From the NCBI GenBank assembly GCA_028285085.1, contig JANQQI010000104.1, positions 1-64,000 on the forward strand: a DNA stretch of 64,000 nt, read 5' to 3'. The position numbers and the translations under genes were made by a program. Origin of the DNA: Saprospiraceae bacterium (GTDB taxonomy: Bacteria; Bacteroidota; Bacteroidia; Chitinophagales; Saprospiraceae). Below the pieces are notes generated by a model. That model had not been told where the DNA came from, did no database searches, and saw nothing but the letters and a program-made list of their open reading frames with translations. Below, piece by piece: positions 9,025 to 17,487 of this stretch (position 1 is its first letter; the number at the start of each line of letters is the position of its first letter).

Positions 9025-9771
9025 TTATCTCACGAAAGCGGACACCACCAGTGCCGCACCGGTAATAATACTTGCTACAGGGATCGTCCGACTAATAACT
9101 TCGTCGGATTTCTTCCGCTTGACGGGCGGAACGTACACAATGTCATCGGGGCGGATCACGGCATTACGCTCGTTGATCACGGCTAAAGAAGTGAAGTTGA
9201 CCGGAAATTTGACCATTTTACCATCGACCTCTCTAATGATGAAAATCTCATCGTGTTTTGCGTATTTAGTCAGTCCTTCTGCCTCCCCTATCAATTGCAC
9301 TAAGCGGACCTCTTCATTATCAATTTGGTACTTCCCTGGATTTTTGACCTCTCCGAGTACCGTCACAAAGTGATTTAGCACACGAACATTAATCACTGGA
9401 TTCTCAATGTGCTTGGCGTACAACTCCTCCAGGAAGTATGCTGCTTCTTTGACATTGTAGTCCACGAGACTCACTCGACCGATTTTGGGTAAATTCACTT
9501 CACCTTCTTTATCTAAAATCACCCAACGTCCCGTCGCTTCATCCGACATATAAGGGCTGTTGATGGATCCAATACTCAGATCATTGTGTCCCCAGATGCT
9601 GATGGTAATCTTGTCGCCCGGTGCCAAAGTTGGCGGCTCGGGGTTCATCAACACGAATTCAGTCATTTTAGCGGCTGGAATGTGGTTGGTCTCGAAGAGT
9701 GTCGGTGCCTTACAAGCTGAGATAGCAAGAATCAAAGAAAGCGTTATTGCCCGGGTGGCGGTCAGTAGCAT
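9025..9771 (-). CDS. Wza-type polysaccharide export lipoprotein (Poly_export/SLBB)
   Basis: This 248-residue protein begins with a lipoprotein signal, with the lipobox cysteine at Cys20 in AISAC. The Poly_export domain follows (LAPGDKITISIWGHNDLS, then the GEVNLPKIGRVSLVDYNVKEA region). Next is an SLBB domain (FVTVLGEVKNPGKYQIDNE onward), and a C-terminal hydrophobic segment of about 18 residues ends the protein. Wza proteins form the outer-membrane exit channel for capsule or exopolysaccharide. At 248 residues it has only one SLBB repeat, as in most Bacteroidota homologues, and is shorter than E. coli Wza. It is the first gene of the polysaccharide operon. Its promoter should lie in the 176-bp gap upstream, though I see no perfect TAnnTTTG there. 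Confidence 0.92.
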   Translation of the reverse strand: MLLTATRAITLSLILAISACKAPTLFETNHIPAAKMTEFVLMNPEPPTLAPGDKITISIWGHNDLSIGSINSPYMSDEATGRWVILDKEGEVNLPKIGRVSLVDYNVKEAAYFLEELYAKHIENPVINVRVLNHFVTVLGEVKNPGKYQIDNEEVRLVQLIGEAEGLTKYAKHDEIFIIREVDGKMVKFPVNFTSLAVINERNAVIRPDDIVYVPPVKRKKSDEVISRTIPVASIITGAALVVSAFVR

Positions 9772-9947
9772 GAGTTTTTGATTTCGTCTTTGTGTAAACG
9801 TAAAAACCGTAATGAGAGTCAGCTTTTCGTAGAGCCGTGAATAAAATCAGGCTTTTCATATTATTAAAAATATGATTACAAACAGTATGCCGGAAAAGGG
9901 ACAAATAGAGCGTAGAAAGAGTAAAAGGTTGATAATGAGAACAATAA

Positions 9948-10937
9948 CTAGTCTTGGATGGAAGAGTGCACACAGTGCTTTTCTAGCAATTGCTCCACTT
10001 CCTGGTCGTAATCACGGGTATAACCAAGATCACGGGCGGTGAGCAAGTCGGTGCAAGCGGCGGCATTTTGTTCTAAGGCCAGAAAGACTAGCGCGCGATT
10101 TTTGTAGGCATACGCATTGGCGGGGAATAATCGAATCGCTTGGTTGAGATCAGACATGGCCTGATCGTATTCGCTGAATTTGTATTGAATGAACCCTCGA
10201 TTGCAGTACAATACCCCAGCTTGTGGAAACAAATCAATCGCGAGATCATATACTTGCAAGGCTTTTTGATACTGTTCACCCAGCAAGGCAGAATAGCCGA
10301 AGTTAGATAAGGCCACCAGATCGTTAGGGGCTAGTTTGAGTACTTCGGAAAAATAGAATTGGGCGCGATCGTACATCCGTAATTCAAGATACTGATTGGC
10401 CAAGTGATTAAGGGTGAAAACATTGCTACTGTCTAACTGCAAAGCGGTTTCGAGATAGCGGAATGAAGCCGGGATTTGCTCCAGTTGAAATTGAGTCTTT
10501 GCGAGGAAGCACAGCGCTTTGATCTTTTGGTCGATTCCTCCGGCAAAGCGATGGGCGGCCTCAAAATCGTTGAGTGCACGGCCGTTTTCGTGAAAAGAAT
10601 AGAACAATTGCCCCCGCATCAGGAAAAAATCCGCATTCTCCGGTTCAAGGGAGAGTGCCTGATCAAAATCAGAAAGTGCTGCAACGTAGGCAGAATTGTC
10701 AATTTGATCCAGGGAGCGATTATGGTTCATTAATCCCGCAGTGACCATCGCGCGGGTGTGGTAATAAAAAGCATTGAGAGAATCGCGTTCGATGGCCTGG
10801 TCAAGCAACAAACGGGCACTATGATCGTCATTTTGGGCAATGGCCATCATCGCACGTCCAAAGTACGTACTTGCCGTTTGTGCTCTAGCCGTGAAGTAGC
10901 TGAGCACACAAAGAATGGTTATCAGGAGTAACCTCAT
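9948..10937 (-). CDS. Secreted/periplasmic tetratricopeptide repeat protein
   Basis: This 329-residue protein has a clear signal peptide (MRLLLITILCVLSYFTARAQ) followed by eight or so TPR units. Typical TPR residues recur, for example ALSDFDQALSLEPENADFFLMRGQL, ALQVYDLAIDLFPQAGVLYCNRG and AMSDLNQAIRLFPANAYAYKNRA. TPR arrays form a superhelix that binds peptides or partner proteins. No catalytic domain is present, so it is probably a periplasmic scaffold. It follows the 131-residue gene by only 5 nt and is likely co-transcribed with it. It lies just upstream of the polysaccharide operon on the same strand, but the 176-bp gap argues for separate transcription. Its partner is unknown. Confidence 0.85.
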   Translation of the reverse strand: MRLLLITILCVLSYFTARAQTASTYFGRAMMAIAQNDDHSARLLLDQAIERDSLNAFYYHTRAMVTAGLMNHNRSLDQIDNSAYVAALSDFDQALSLEPENADFFLMRGQLFYSFHENGRALNDFEAAHRFAGGIDQKIKALCFLAKTQFQLEQIPASFRYLETALQLDSSNVFTLNHLANQYLELRMYDRAQFYFSEVLKLAPNDLVALSNFGYSALLGEQYQKALQVYDLAIDLFPQAGVLYCNRGFIQYKFSEYDQAMSDLNQAIRLFPANAYAYKNRALVFLALEQNAAACTDLLTARDLGYTRDYDQEVEQLLEKHCVHSSIQD

Positions 10938-10942
10938 AATTT

Positions 10943-11338
10943 TTACCGGATCATCACACCCCGCTTATTCAGGAAGGGAATCGGCGTAAAGTTAATTTCC
11001 GAAATGCTTCCTTTCACAAACACATATTTTTTATCATACATATAACCTTCATACTGAAAACTCACCCAATATTCGTTGGTGATATCAAATAATTTGGTTT
11101 GTATGGGTTCTATTTTATGAATTTGCAACGGCCCAATTTCTTCAAAAAAGTGCCGTAACACGGTGGTTTTGATTTCTTCTCCATCTAATTCGCCGTAGCC
11201 TCGTGAGTTGATCAACACACTGCGAATCTTCTCATCTTTCAAGTTGAGTACAAATACATCCCACAACTCTTCTTCTTCACCCGGAACAATTGCAATCGCT
11301 AAATCTTCTACTTTGTATTGAGGAATATCTTTTTTCAT
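10943..11338 (-). CDS. Conserved hypothetical protein, 131 residues
   Basis: This is a 131-residue acidic cytoplasmic protein with no signal peptide, membrane segment or known catalytic motif that I can name. It has a beta-rich look, with alternating strands such as ELWDVFVLNLKDEKIRSVLINSRGY, and aromatic-rich strands near the C-terminus (YWVSFQYEGYMYDKKYVFVKG). The composition and the tight 5-nt spacing to the TPR gene support a real gene. I recall similar small proteins as conserved hypotheticals in Bacteroidota but do not know a function. Upstream, a near-consensus minus-strand -7 element (TACCTTTA) lies at 11360-11367, about 22 nt before the start. Confidence 0.75.
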   Translation of the reverse strand: MKKDIPQYKVEDLAIAIVPGEEEELWDVFVLNLKDEKIRSVLINSRGYGELDGEEIKTTVLRHFFEEIGPLQIHKIEPIQTKLFDITNEYWVSFQYEGYMYDKKYVFVKGSISEINFTPIPFLNKRGVMIR

Positions 11339-11462
11339 CTCAGCGTCAAACTTTCAGTGTAAAGGTACTACGCAATCCAGTGTAAAGAAAAGTTTTGATC
11401 GTCAATTAAACCTACATTTACAAACCGACTTTGACCAAAATTTATTACGTAGACCGACTAGT

Positions 11463-12197
11463 TTATGGTTGTTTTATCTGCTCTTCAACAAAAACGAAAC
11501 CAAACAAATTCGCAAAGTGTTGGCGTAATTTGGTTTTAACTTCTTCCATTTCCACCGGATATCCTAACTCTGCCGCCAGACTAGTCACCGCCTTATCCGC
11601 ATCGTTAATCCCACAAGGAACGATGTAATTGAAGTAATCCAATTTAGTGTTTACATTAAAGGCGAAGCCGTGCATGGTAACCCATCGACTCAGATGTACG
11701 CCAATGGCACAAATCTTACGAGCCGGCTGAGCCGCTTTAGGTGGCAACCAAACGCCAGTATAATCCGGAATGCGAGTGGCGGAAAGACCATAATCGGCTA
11801 AGGTCCGAATCACCGCCTCCTCTAAATAGCGAACGTACTTGTGCACATCCGTAAAAAAGCAATCTAGATCAAAGATGGGATAACCGACCACCTGGCCTTC
11901 CCCGTGAAAGGTGATATCACCTCCCCGATTGATTTTATAGAACTCAATGTCTCGGGCTTTAAGCTCTTCTTCTGACAATAGAAGATGGTCTAAAGATCCG
12001 CTTTTACCCAAAGTGTAAACGGATGCGTGCTCACAAAATAGCAAGTAATGCTGCTGAGTCAGTCGTTCAGGATCATCAATAGCAAGTTGCCGATTATGTC
12101 GCTTGGTAGCAACCAATCCGTTTAGTATTTCCTGCTGTAAATCCCAGGCGGCCTGATACTTAATCCGGCCCAGATCGCGATAGATGACTTTTTCCAT
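11463..12197 (-). CDS. lipB: Octanoyltransferase LipB
   Basis: LipB transfers the octanoyl group from octanoyl-ACP to the lipoyl domains of 2-oxoacid dehydrogenases and the glycine cleavage H protein, the first step of lipoate assembly. This 244-residue protein has the family motifs in order: RGGDITFHGEGQVVGYPI (91-108), KICAIGVHLSRWVTMHG (161-177), with Lys161 as the catalytic lysine, and YIVPCGI with Cys195 as the acyl-accepting cysteine. Length is normal for the family. It reads away from the divergent GH5 gene, and a good promoter candidate sits 25 nt before the start. lipA is not in the window. Confidence 0.96.
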   Translation of the reverse strand: MEKVIYRDLGRIKYQAAWDLQQEILNGLVATKRHNRQLAIDDPERLTQQHYLLFCEHASVYTLGKSGSLDHLLLSEEELKARDIEFYKINRGGDITFHGEGQVVGYPIFDLDCFFTDVHKYVRYLEEAVIRTLADYGLSATRIPDYTGVWLPPKAAQPARKICAIGVHLSRWVTMHGFAFNVNTKLDYFNYIVPCGINDADKAVTSLAAELGYPVEMEEVKTKLRQHFANLFGFVFVEEQIKQP

Positions 12198-12221
12198 ACA
12201 AAATCTTCAACTCCGGTGGTG

Positions 12222-12254
12222 CAAAGGTAGGCTATGATGTTTTGTTTTTAGCAA
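12222..12254 (-). promoter_or_regulatory. Promoter candidate for lipB (Bacteroidota type)
   Basis: On the minus strand a TACCTTTG at 12229-12222 matches the TAnnTTTG -7 consensus of Bacteroidota sigma-A promoters. A TTG at 12254-12252 lies 22 nt upstream of it. The -7 element ends about 25 nt before the lipB start codon, giving a short leader. The spacing is slightly long. Confidence 0.5.
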
Positions 12255-12296
12255 AAAATATTAGTTTTCGGGTTCAAAACAAAACCAGAAGTTAAT

Positions 12297-13304
12297 ATGC
12301 TGACCACCCTTTTTTTCCAATTACTAATGTTATTCAATTTTTCAGCCGAAACGCCTACAGAAGCGATGACTACGGCTATGCCCAGAATTAACGTACAGGG
12401 CAACCAATTTGTTAAGCCGGATGGTACAACCATCGTGTTTCGAGGATTAAATACCAGTGATCCGGATAAATTGGAAAAAGATGGCCACTGGAATAAGGCA
12501 TATTTCGAAGAAATTAAAAGCTGGGGCGCTAATTTAGTGCGCTTTCCGGTACACCCAACCGCGTGGACTGAACGAGGGGAAAGTGCTTACTTAGAACTTT
12601 TAGATCAAGGCGTTCAATGGGCTACCGAGTTAGAAATGTACGTCGTCATCGACTGGCACAGTATTGGAAATCTCCGCTCGGAACTTTTTCAGCATCCGAT
12701 GTACGAAACCACACGCAAGCAAACTTTTGAATTTTGGCGAACAATTAGTAAACATTATGGCAAACATCACACCGTTGCTTTTTATGAATTGTACAATGAG
12801 CCCACCACCTTTTCTGGGCAATTAGGGGTGTGCAATTGGACGGATTGGAAAGCCTTAAATGAAGAAATGATCACGATCATCAGAGCAAATGGTGGAGAAG
12901 GGATTCCCCTGGTAGCAGGATTCAACTGGGCTTATGATCTCACCCCGGTCAAGTATCAGCCCATTGCCGCAGAAGGTATTGCTTACGTAAGTCATCCTTA
13001 TCCACAAAAACGGGAGCAGCCCTGGGCACCAAAGTGGAACGAAGACTGGGGATTTGTCAAAGCGACTTATCCGGTAATCTTGACGGAGATTGGCTATTGT
13101 GGTCCTGATGCACCGGGAGCGCACATACCAGTAATCAGTGACGCCAGCTACGGCGAAGCCATTATTGATTACTGCGATCAAGCGGATATTTCATATGTGG
13201 TGTGGGTCTTTGATCCGCTGTGGTCACCTAGTTTATTTTCGGACTGGAATTTCACCCTCACGCCTCCGGGAAAATTCTTTAAGGCGCGTATGCAACGATA
13301 TTAA
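12297..13304 (+). CDS. Glycoside hydrolase family 5 (cellulase-type) secreted enzyme
   Basis: This 335-residue protein has a probable N-terminal signal peptide (about residues 1-24) followed directly by a GH5 TIM barrel. Diagnostic motifs are GANLVRFPVHPTAW (78-91), the YELYNEPT acid/base motif with Glu168, HPYPQ near 234, and the TEIGYCG strand with nucleophile Glu264. GH5 enzymes cleave beta-linked glucans or mannans with retention. There is no carbohydrate-binding module and no type IX sorting domain, so the enzyme is probably periplasmic or released by signal-peptide cleavage. It is transcribed divergently from lipB with a 99-bp gap. The substrate cannot be told from the sequence; endoglucanase or mannanase are the likely choices. 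Confidence 0.9.
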   Translation: MLTTLFFQLLMLFNFSAETPTEAMTTAMPRINVQGNQFVKPDGTTIVFRGLNTSDPDKLEKDGHWNKAYFEEIKSWGANLVRFPVHPTAWTERGESAYLELLDQGVQWATELEMYVVIDWHSIGNLRSELFQHPMYETTRKQTFEFWRTISKHYGKHHTVAFYELYNEPTTFSGQLGVCNWTDWKALNEEMITIIRANGGEGIPLVAGFNWAYDLTPVKYQPIAAEGIAYVSHPYPQKREQPWAPKWNEDWGFVKATYPVILTEIGYCGPDAPGAHIPVISDASYGEAIIDYCDQADISYVVWVFDPLWSPSLFSDWNFTLTPPGKFFKARMQRY

Positions 13305-13318
13305 GCACGTGAGAAGAT

Positions 13319-13828
13319 TTATTCCTTGCGCCAGGGCACGTGATCGTAGCTAATTACTCGACGTAATCGCCATTTGTCTTCTTCTAAAATCCATAAATGC
13401 ATGAATCGTGCTTTAACTGTCGGAATGACCGCATCTCCGGTTGGACGAATAAAGAATTGGTGGACACCGTTTTGTACCACACCATAGAGTTTTCCGTTAC
13501 TTCTCAATGGAAAAACTTCCATGGTACCTTCCACTAGTTTTCGTAAAGGTCGCTCTGGATTGTTACAGATATTATTTTCCGCGGTTTTAATAAACGCGGC
13601 TTTTCCATCGGTGATGCCCCCCTTGTCGTGGTAAAATTCAAAATCATCACTAATCAAATCGGGCAAGGCGTAAAGATCACAATCATTAAAAGCGTAGGTA
13701 AACACCAGACTATCCATGCTAAAAAGGGTCTTGTAAAGCTGGGAAGTATCCGCTACTTGTGCTTTTACCGGGGTGAGACCAAGGCACAAAAGGCAGCAAC
13801 CCAAAAAAAGAGATCGAAGGTTAATCAT
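13319..13828 (-). CDS. Secreted NTF2-like (SnoaL/DUF4440-type) protein
   Basis: This 169-residue protein has a signal peptide (MINLRSLFLGCCLLCLGLTPVKAQ) and a single NTF2-like alpha+beta cone domain. The helix-loop segment FNDCDLYALPDLISDDFEFYHDKGG and the closing strands TVKARFMHLWILEEDKWRLRRVISYDH are typical of the DUF4440/SnoaL-like group. These domains bind small molecules or act as weak lyases/isomerases, and many have no known activity. The gene is convergent with the GH5 gene (14-bp gap) and divergent from modA. No partner is evident from context. Confidence 0.8.
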   Translation of the reverse strand: MINLRSLFLGCCLLCLGLTPVKAQVADTSQLYKTLFSMDSLVFTYAFNDCDLYALPDLISDDFEFYHDKGGITDGKAAFIKTAENNICNNPERPLRKLVEGTMEVFPLRSNGKLYGVVQNGVHQFFIRPTGDAVIPTVKARFMHLWILEEDKWRLRRVISYDHVPWRKE

Positions 13829-13936
13829 AAGACATGTTTGTTATTTGACGTATTTATCCAAAGAATAGTTACAATTCAGGATAGTACGTTTTTACATGTT
13901 TTCCTTCATGCTGTCAAAAACTTCTATCTTCACAGC

Positions 13937-14698
13937 ATGAAGCGATTAGTGTATTTTCTTGTGGCCTCAATCACGTTATTCGTGGCTTGTCAATCCGACC
14001 GGACTAAGCCACTTACAGTTGCTACCGCCGCAAATATGCAATACGCCATGCGTGCACTGATCAAAGCTTTTACGGCCGAATCCGGGATTGACTGCCAAGT
14101 CGTGGTCAGCTCCTCCGGCAAGCTCACGGCACAAATTCAAGAAGGCGCCCCTTATGATATCTTTTTCTCCGCGGATTTAAAATATCCAACTACGCTCGCT
14201 CAAAAAGGATTGACGACCTCTATCCCCGAAGTCTATGCCTACGGTGAATTAGTACTTTGGAGCACTGTCAAAAATCTAAACCCAACCTTAGCATTACTCA
14301 GCTCGAATCGCGTCCGGCATGTGGCCTTAGCTAATCCCCAAATTGCGCCCTACGGCCGCGCTGCGGCAGAAATTCTTCAAGCCAACGGGATTTACGATCA
14401 ATTAACCGACAAGCTCGTCTTCGGCGAAAGCGTCGCTCAAACCAATCAGTTCGTCTTATCTCAAGCTGCAGAAGTTGGCTTTGTGCCTAAATCCGCTATT
14501 CTTTCCCCACAGCTTCGTTCTGAGGGACAATGGACGGCACTTGACACGCAGAGCTACACCAGAATTATTCAAGGCATGGTCATCTTGAAAAGCTCGGCGG
14601 ATAAACAAGCCAAGGCAGAGCAATTTCGCAGTTTTCTCTTTAGTGCTACCGGCAAGCAAATACTCCGCGATTTCGGTTATCTTGTGCCCGAAAAATAA
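13937..14698 (+). CDS. modA: Molybdate ABC transporter substrate-binding protein ModA
   Basis: This is a periplasmic lipid-anchored receptor for molybdate/tungstate (253 residues from the ATG at 13937). The open frame extends upstream to 13628, but that extension runs antisense inside the NTF2-like gene. At 13937 a signal sequence with a cysteine in LFVACQSD begins. The mature part has TVATAANMQYAMRAL, SSSGKLTAQIQEGAPYDIFFSAD and GESVAQTNQFVLSQAAEVGFVP, the canonical ModA segments that contribute the oxyanion-binding serines and backbone amides. modB follows immediately and modC overlaps modB. No modE or molybdenum-cofactor gene is visible nearby. A near-consensus -7 element (TACGTTTT) lies at 13885-13892. 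Confidence 0.93.
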   Translation: MKRLVYFLVASITLFVACQSDRTKPLTVATAANMQYAMRALIKAFTAESGIDCQVVVSSSGKLTAQIQEGAPYDIFFSADLKYPTTLAQKGLTTSIPEVYAYGELVLWSTVKNLNPTLALLSSNRVRHVALANPQIAPYGRAAAEILQANGIYDQLTDKLVFGESVAQTNQFVLSQAAEVGFVPKSAILSPQLRSEGQWTALDTQSYTRIIQGMVILKSSADKQAKAEQFRSFLFSATGKQILRDFGYLVPEK

Positions 14699-15379
14699 GT
14701 GCACATGATTGATTGGACGCCACTGGTCCTTACCTTTCAACTGGCTTTGATTACCACCTTGATTTTGGTATTACTGGGGATACCCCTTGCCTATTGGCTG
14801 GCCTACACCCGCCACAAAATCAAGCCGGTAATTGAGACACTGGTTAGCATGCCTTTAGTACTTCCACCAACGGTCCTCGGTTTTTATTTGCTCTTGGCCT
14901 TTAGCCCCGCTAACGCCTTTGGGCAGTGGCTGGATCAGTGGTTGGGATTACGGCTGGTGTTTTCATTTCCGGGCTTAGTGGTCGCCTCAGTACTGTATAG
15001 TTTACCGTTCATGGTCCAGCCGATTCAAGCTGGTTTTGCGAATTTGCCGGGTTCTCTAGCTGAAGCCGCGGCTACCTTGGGAAAGTCTCGCACCACTACC
15101 CTGCTCAAAGTCCTCTTACCCAATATTAAGCCAGCCTTACTTACCGGTATTGTTTTATCCTTTGCACACACTATTGGTGAGTTTGGGGTGGTCCTGATGA
15201 TTGGAGGTAACATTCCAGGGCAAACTCGGGTGGCATCTATTGCCATTTACGATGAAGTGGAAGCCTTAAATTATGGTGTGGCCAATGCTTATTCCTTGGT
15301 ACTTTTTGCTATCACCTTTTGTATTTTACTCACTGTTTACTTGATCAACGGTGGCTACTTGAAACGTTGGGGCTCATGA
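14699..15379 (+). CDS. modB: Molybdate ABC transporter permease ModB
   Basis: This is the inner-membrane permease of the molybdate importer, about 226 residues with five or six membrane helices. The EAA loop appears as LPGSLAEAAATLGKSRTTTLLKVLLPNIKPALLTG (about residues 118-152), the docking site for the ModC ATPase. HTIGEFGVVLMIGGNIPGQTRVASIAIYDEVEALNY is the conserved C-terminal ModB segment. Either GTG 14699, directly abutting the modA stop, or ATG 14705 could be the start; they differ by two residues. The 3' end overlaps modC by 4 nt, so translation is probably coupled. Confidence 0.93.
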   Translation: MHMIDWTPLVLTFQLALITTLILVLLGIPLAYWLAYTRHKIKPVIETLVSMPLVLPPTVLGFYLLLAFSPANAFGQWLDQWLGLRLVFSFPGLVVASVLYSLPFMVQPIQAGFANLPGSLAEAAATLGKSRTTTLLKVLLPNIKPALLTGIVLSFAHTIGEFGVVLMIGGNIPGQTRVASIAIYDEVEALNYGVANAYSLVLFAITFCILLTVYLINGGYLKRWGS

Positions 15380-16254
15380 TTAGAATGCAAATCCGTAAAC
15401 AGTTGCATGCGCCTCAAGGAGAAATGACTTTAGAGGTGGACTTACAAATCAGGCCAGAGGAATTTGTGAGTATTCACGGGCCCTCCGGGGCTGGGAAGAC
15501 GTCCTTGTTGCGAATGCTGGCGGGATTAATGACACCCGATGCGGGGTTCATCAAAGTAGCCGATGTCAGTTGGTTTGATCAAAGCCGAGGTATCAATCTG
15601 CGCCCCCAAAAGCGAGCGATTGGATTAGTATTTCAAGACTATGCCCTTTTCCCCAACATGACGGTTCGACAGAATCTAGACTTTGCTTTGTCAAAAGGAG
15701 GGGATAAAAAACGAGTGGATCATCTCATTGAGCTTACGGAGCTGGGCGATCTACAACAGCTAAAACCGGGCAAACTATCCGGTGGGCAGCAACAGCGAGT
15801 GGCTTTAGCCAGGGCCTTAGTTCAACAACCACAGGTCTTGTTACTCGACGAGCCGCTTTCAGCGCTCGATCCTGCCATGCGACGTAAAATGCAGACTTAT
15901 ATTCTGGCTTTGCACCGAGAATTTAAGCTGACGACGGTCCTGATTAGCCATGATTACGCCGAAATCGCCGCTCTTTCCGATCGGGTATTCGCAATCGATA
16001 AGGGCCGTATTCAAGATGAAGGCTCAGCTATTGAAGTCTTACAACGTCAAAGCCACCACGGTGGTCTACTACAGCTTAAAGGGATTATTGAGGCAATTGT
16101 GCCAACCACTTCAGGAACAAAACTTAAAGTGCAAATCGGCAAGCAAAGCATTGAAGTTATTGTAGACATCAATCAAGCAGCTTCCCTTGAAATTGGTGAT
16201 CAAATTCAGTTCACCACCCAAATTTACGGATCTGCCATTCGAGTACTCAAATGA
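15376..16254 (+). CDS. modC: Molybdate ABC transporter ATP-binding protein ModC
   Basis: This is the cytoplasmic ATPase of the molybdate importer, 292 residues from ATG 15376. A longer reading from 15319 lies inside modB and is not needed. The motifs are Walker A GPSGAGKT, Q-loop VFQDYALFPNMTV, signature LSGGQQQRVALARAL, Walker B VLLLDEPLSALD and switch histidine in LISHDYAE. A C-terminal domain of about 65 residues (from LKGIIEAIVPTT) fits the TOBE/Mop fold that binds molybdate in ModC. The gene ends convergently with, and overlapping by 8 nt, the RidA-like gene. Confidence 0.93.
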   Translation: MIRMQIRKQLHAPQGEMTLEVDLQIRPEEFVSIHGPSGAGKTSLLRMLAGLMTPDAGFIKVADVSWFDQSRGINLRPQKRAIGLVFQDYALFPNMTVRQNLDFALSKGGDKKRVDHLIELTELGDLQQLKPGKLSGGQQQRVALARALVQQPQVLLLDEPLSALDPAMRRKMQTYILALHREFKLTTVLISHDYAEIAALSDRVFAIDKGRIQDEGSAIEVLQRQSHHGGLLQLKGIIEAIVPTTSGTKLKVQIGKQSIEVIVDINQAASLEIGDQIQFTTQIYGSAIRVLK

Positions 16255-16645
16255 TCGCCTGTGCCTCAATTTCGATCATAAACCCCGGATTGGCTAAGCC
16301 TTGAACACTAATCCAACTACTGGCAGGAGGAGTTGTTCCAAAATAACGCTGTAAACCTTCGGTAATCAAAGGTCCATCACCAGCAGTGTAATTCACTTTG
16401 TATATCCTCAGCATGACAATGTCTTGCAATGTGCCTCCGGCCTCTTGCATTGCTATTTTTAAATTAGCAAAGGCCTTATCAATTTGAATGGCTAGGTCAT
16501 CCGCCCCCTCAATATTTTCGTTGGTGTCCCAGGCAACTTGCCCGGAGATAAAGACCATTTTCCCCGGTTGGGCTACCGTGATCTGTGAAAAGCCATATTG
16601 AAAGCTGTTAAAAAGGGTATCTGGATTGATACATATTTTACTCAT
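16247..16645 (-). CDS. RidA-like (YjgF/UK114) protein lacking the catalytic arginine
   Basis: This 132-residue protein has the complete Rid fold. It starts FQYGFSQITVAQPGKMVFISGQVAWD, continues with QIDKAFANLKIAMQEAGGTLQDIVMLRIYKV, and ends PASSWISVQGLANPGFMIEIEAQAI. Rid proteins form trimers with an interface active site, and RidA deaminates reactive imines/enamines from PLP enzymes. The RidA arginine in the PARS motif that holds the substrate carboxylate is serine here (PASS). This places the protein in one of the Rid subgroups without that residue, so imine deaminase activity should not be assumed. It is single, convergent with modC, with a 136-bp gap to the DUF1761 genes. Confidence 0.88.
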   Translation of the reverse strand: MSKICINPDTLFNSFQYGFSQITVAQPGKMVFISGQVAWDTNENIEGADDLAIQIDKAFANLKIAMQEAGGTLQDIVMLRIYKVNYTAGDGPLITEGLQRYFGTTPPASSWISVQGLANPGFMIEIEAQAII

Positions 16646-16781
16646 CTATTAATCATTTTCATCGGTAATTATCAAAATAATGTTAACCTCTAAATTTCAT
16701 TAAAAATGAACTATATTTATCATCAACAACACAATTCGACTCAGCTGTAAACATTCAGAATCTAATAATTTAATACCCCTC

Positions 16782-17303
16782 ATGCCCACAAATTTCTACC
16801 TCTATTTCCTCGTTGCTTTCATCCCTTTAATCATTGGCGCGGTGTATTACGGCGTCCTGTTCAAAGAAGCTTGGATGAAAGTTAACCATTTTAATAAAGA
16901 ATCTCTGAAAGGGGCAAATATGGGTTGGATTCTAGGCATGACTTACTTACTGAGCATTCTAATCACTTTTTTCCTGACAAGTGTCGTGATTCACCAACTG
17001 CACGTATCTTCCCTTGTATTTCCAGATGTCTTTGAGCCCGGAAACGAAGCACCACAAGTTTTAAGTGACTTTATGAATAAGTATGGTGATCGACATCGCA
17101 GCTTCTTTCACGGTATGATTCACGGTGGTACCGTCGCCATTTTCTTTATCATGCCCGTCATCACGATTAATGGCCTCTTCGAGCGACGAGGTTTCAAATA
17201 TTCTCTCATTCACTTCGGTTACTGGTTTATTTCCTTAGTCCTCATGGGTGGGATGATTTGTGAGTATTTAGGTTTAGCTCCGGCCGAGCAGACCTTATTT
17301 TAA
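16782..17303 (+). CDS. DUF1761-family membrane protein, first of a tandem pair
   Basis: This 173-residue protein has four hydrophobic segments, approximately at residues 8-28, 48-70, 113-130 and 143-165. The order and conserved positions (IPLIIGAVYYGVLFKEAWMK, GANMGWILGMTYLLSI, HGMIHGG and HFGYWFISLVLMGG) match the DUF1761 family of small bacterial integral membrane proteins of unknown function. The next gene downstream is a close paralogue (same start motif, same HGxxHxG and LFERRGxKY segments), so a local duplication is evident. No associated catalytic gene is present. Confidence 0.8.
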   Translation: MPTNFYLYFLVAFIPLIIGAVYYGVLFKEAWMKVNHFNKESLKGANMGWILGMTYLLSILITFFLTSVVIHQLHVSSLVFPDVFEPGNEAPQVLSDFMNKYGDRHRSFFHGMIHGGTVAIFFIMPVITINGLFERRGFKYSLIHFGYWFISLVLMGGMICEYLGLAPAEQTLF

Positions 17304-17487
17304 GCTGGATGATTATATCTCTGGAAGTCCAGTAAAGCGAGATAAAAGCACAGGATATTATTAAGGATTAGTAGTCCACCGGATGCGTTCAGCTCTTCTG
17401 CTGGGCCATTTTCCCCTAAGCTGTTTAGAAGGATTTATCATTTCTATTCATATAGAAACAGACATTCATCACTTTAAACTCAAAATT

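Noticed and set aside
9710..9973. 87-residue minus-strand frame between Wza-like and TPR genes
   Set aside because: It overlaps both real genes' ends in another frame, and its composition is unlike a conserved protein.
13628..13936. N-terminal extension of modA
   Set aside because: The extension runs antisense in the NTF2-like gene and has no signal or domain; ATG 13937 begins the ModA signal sequence.
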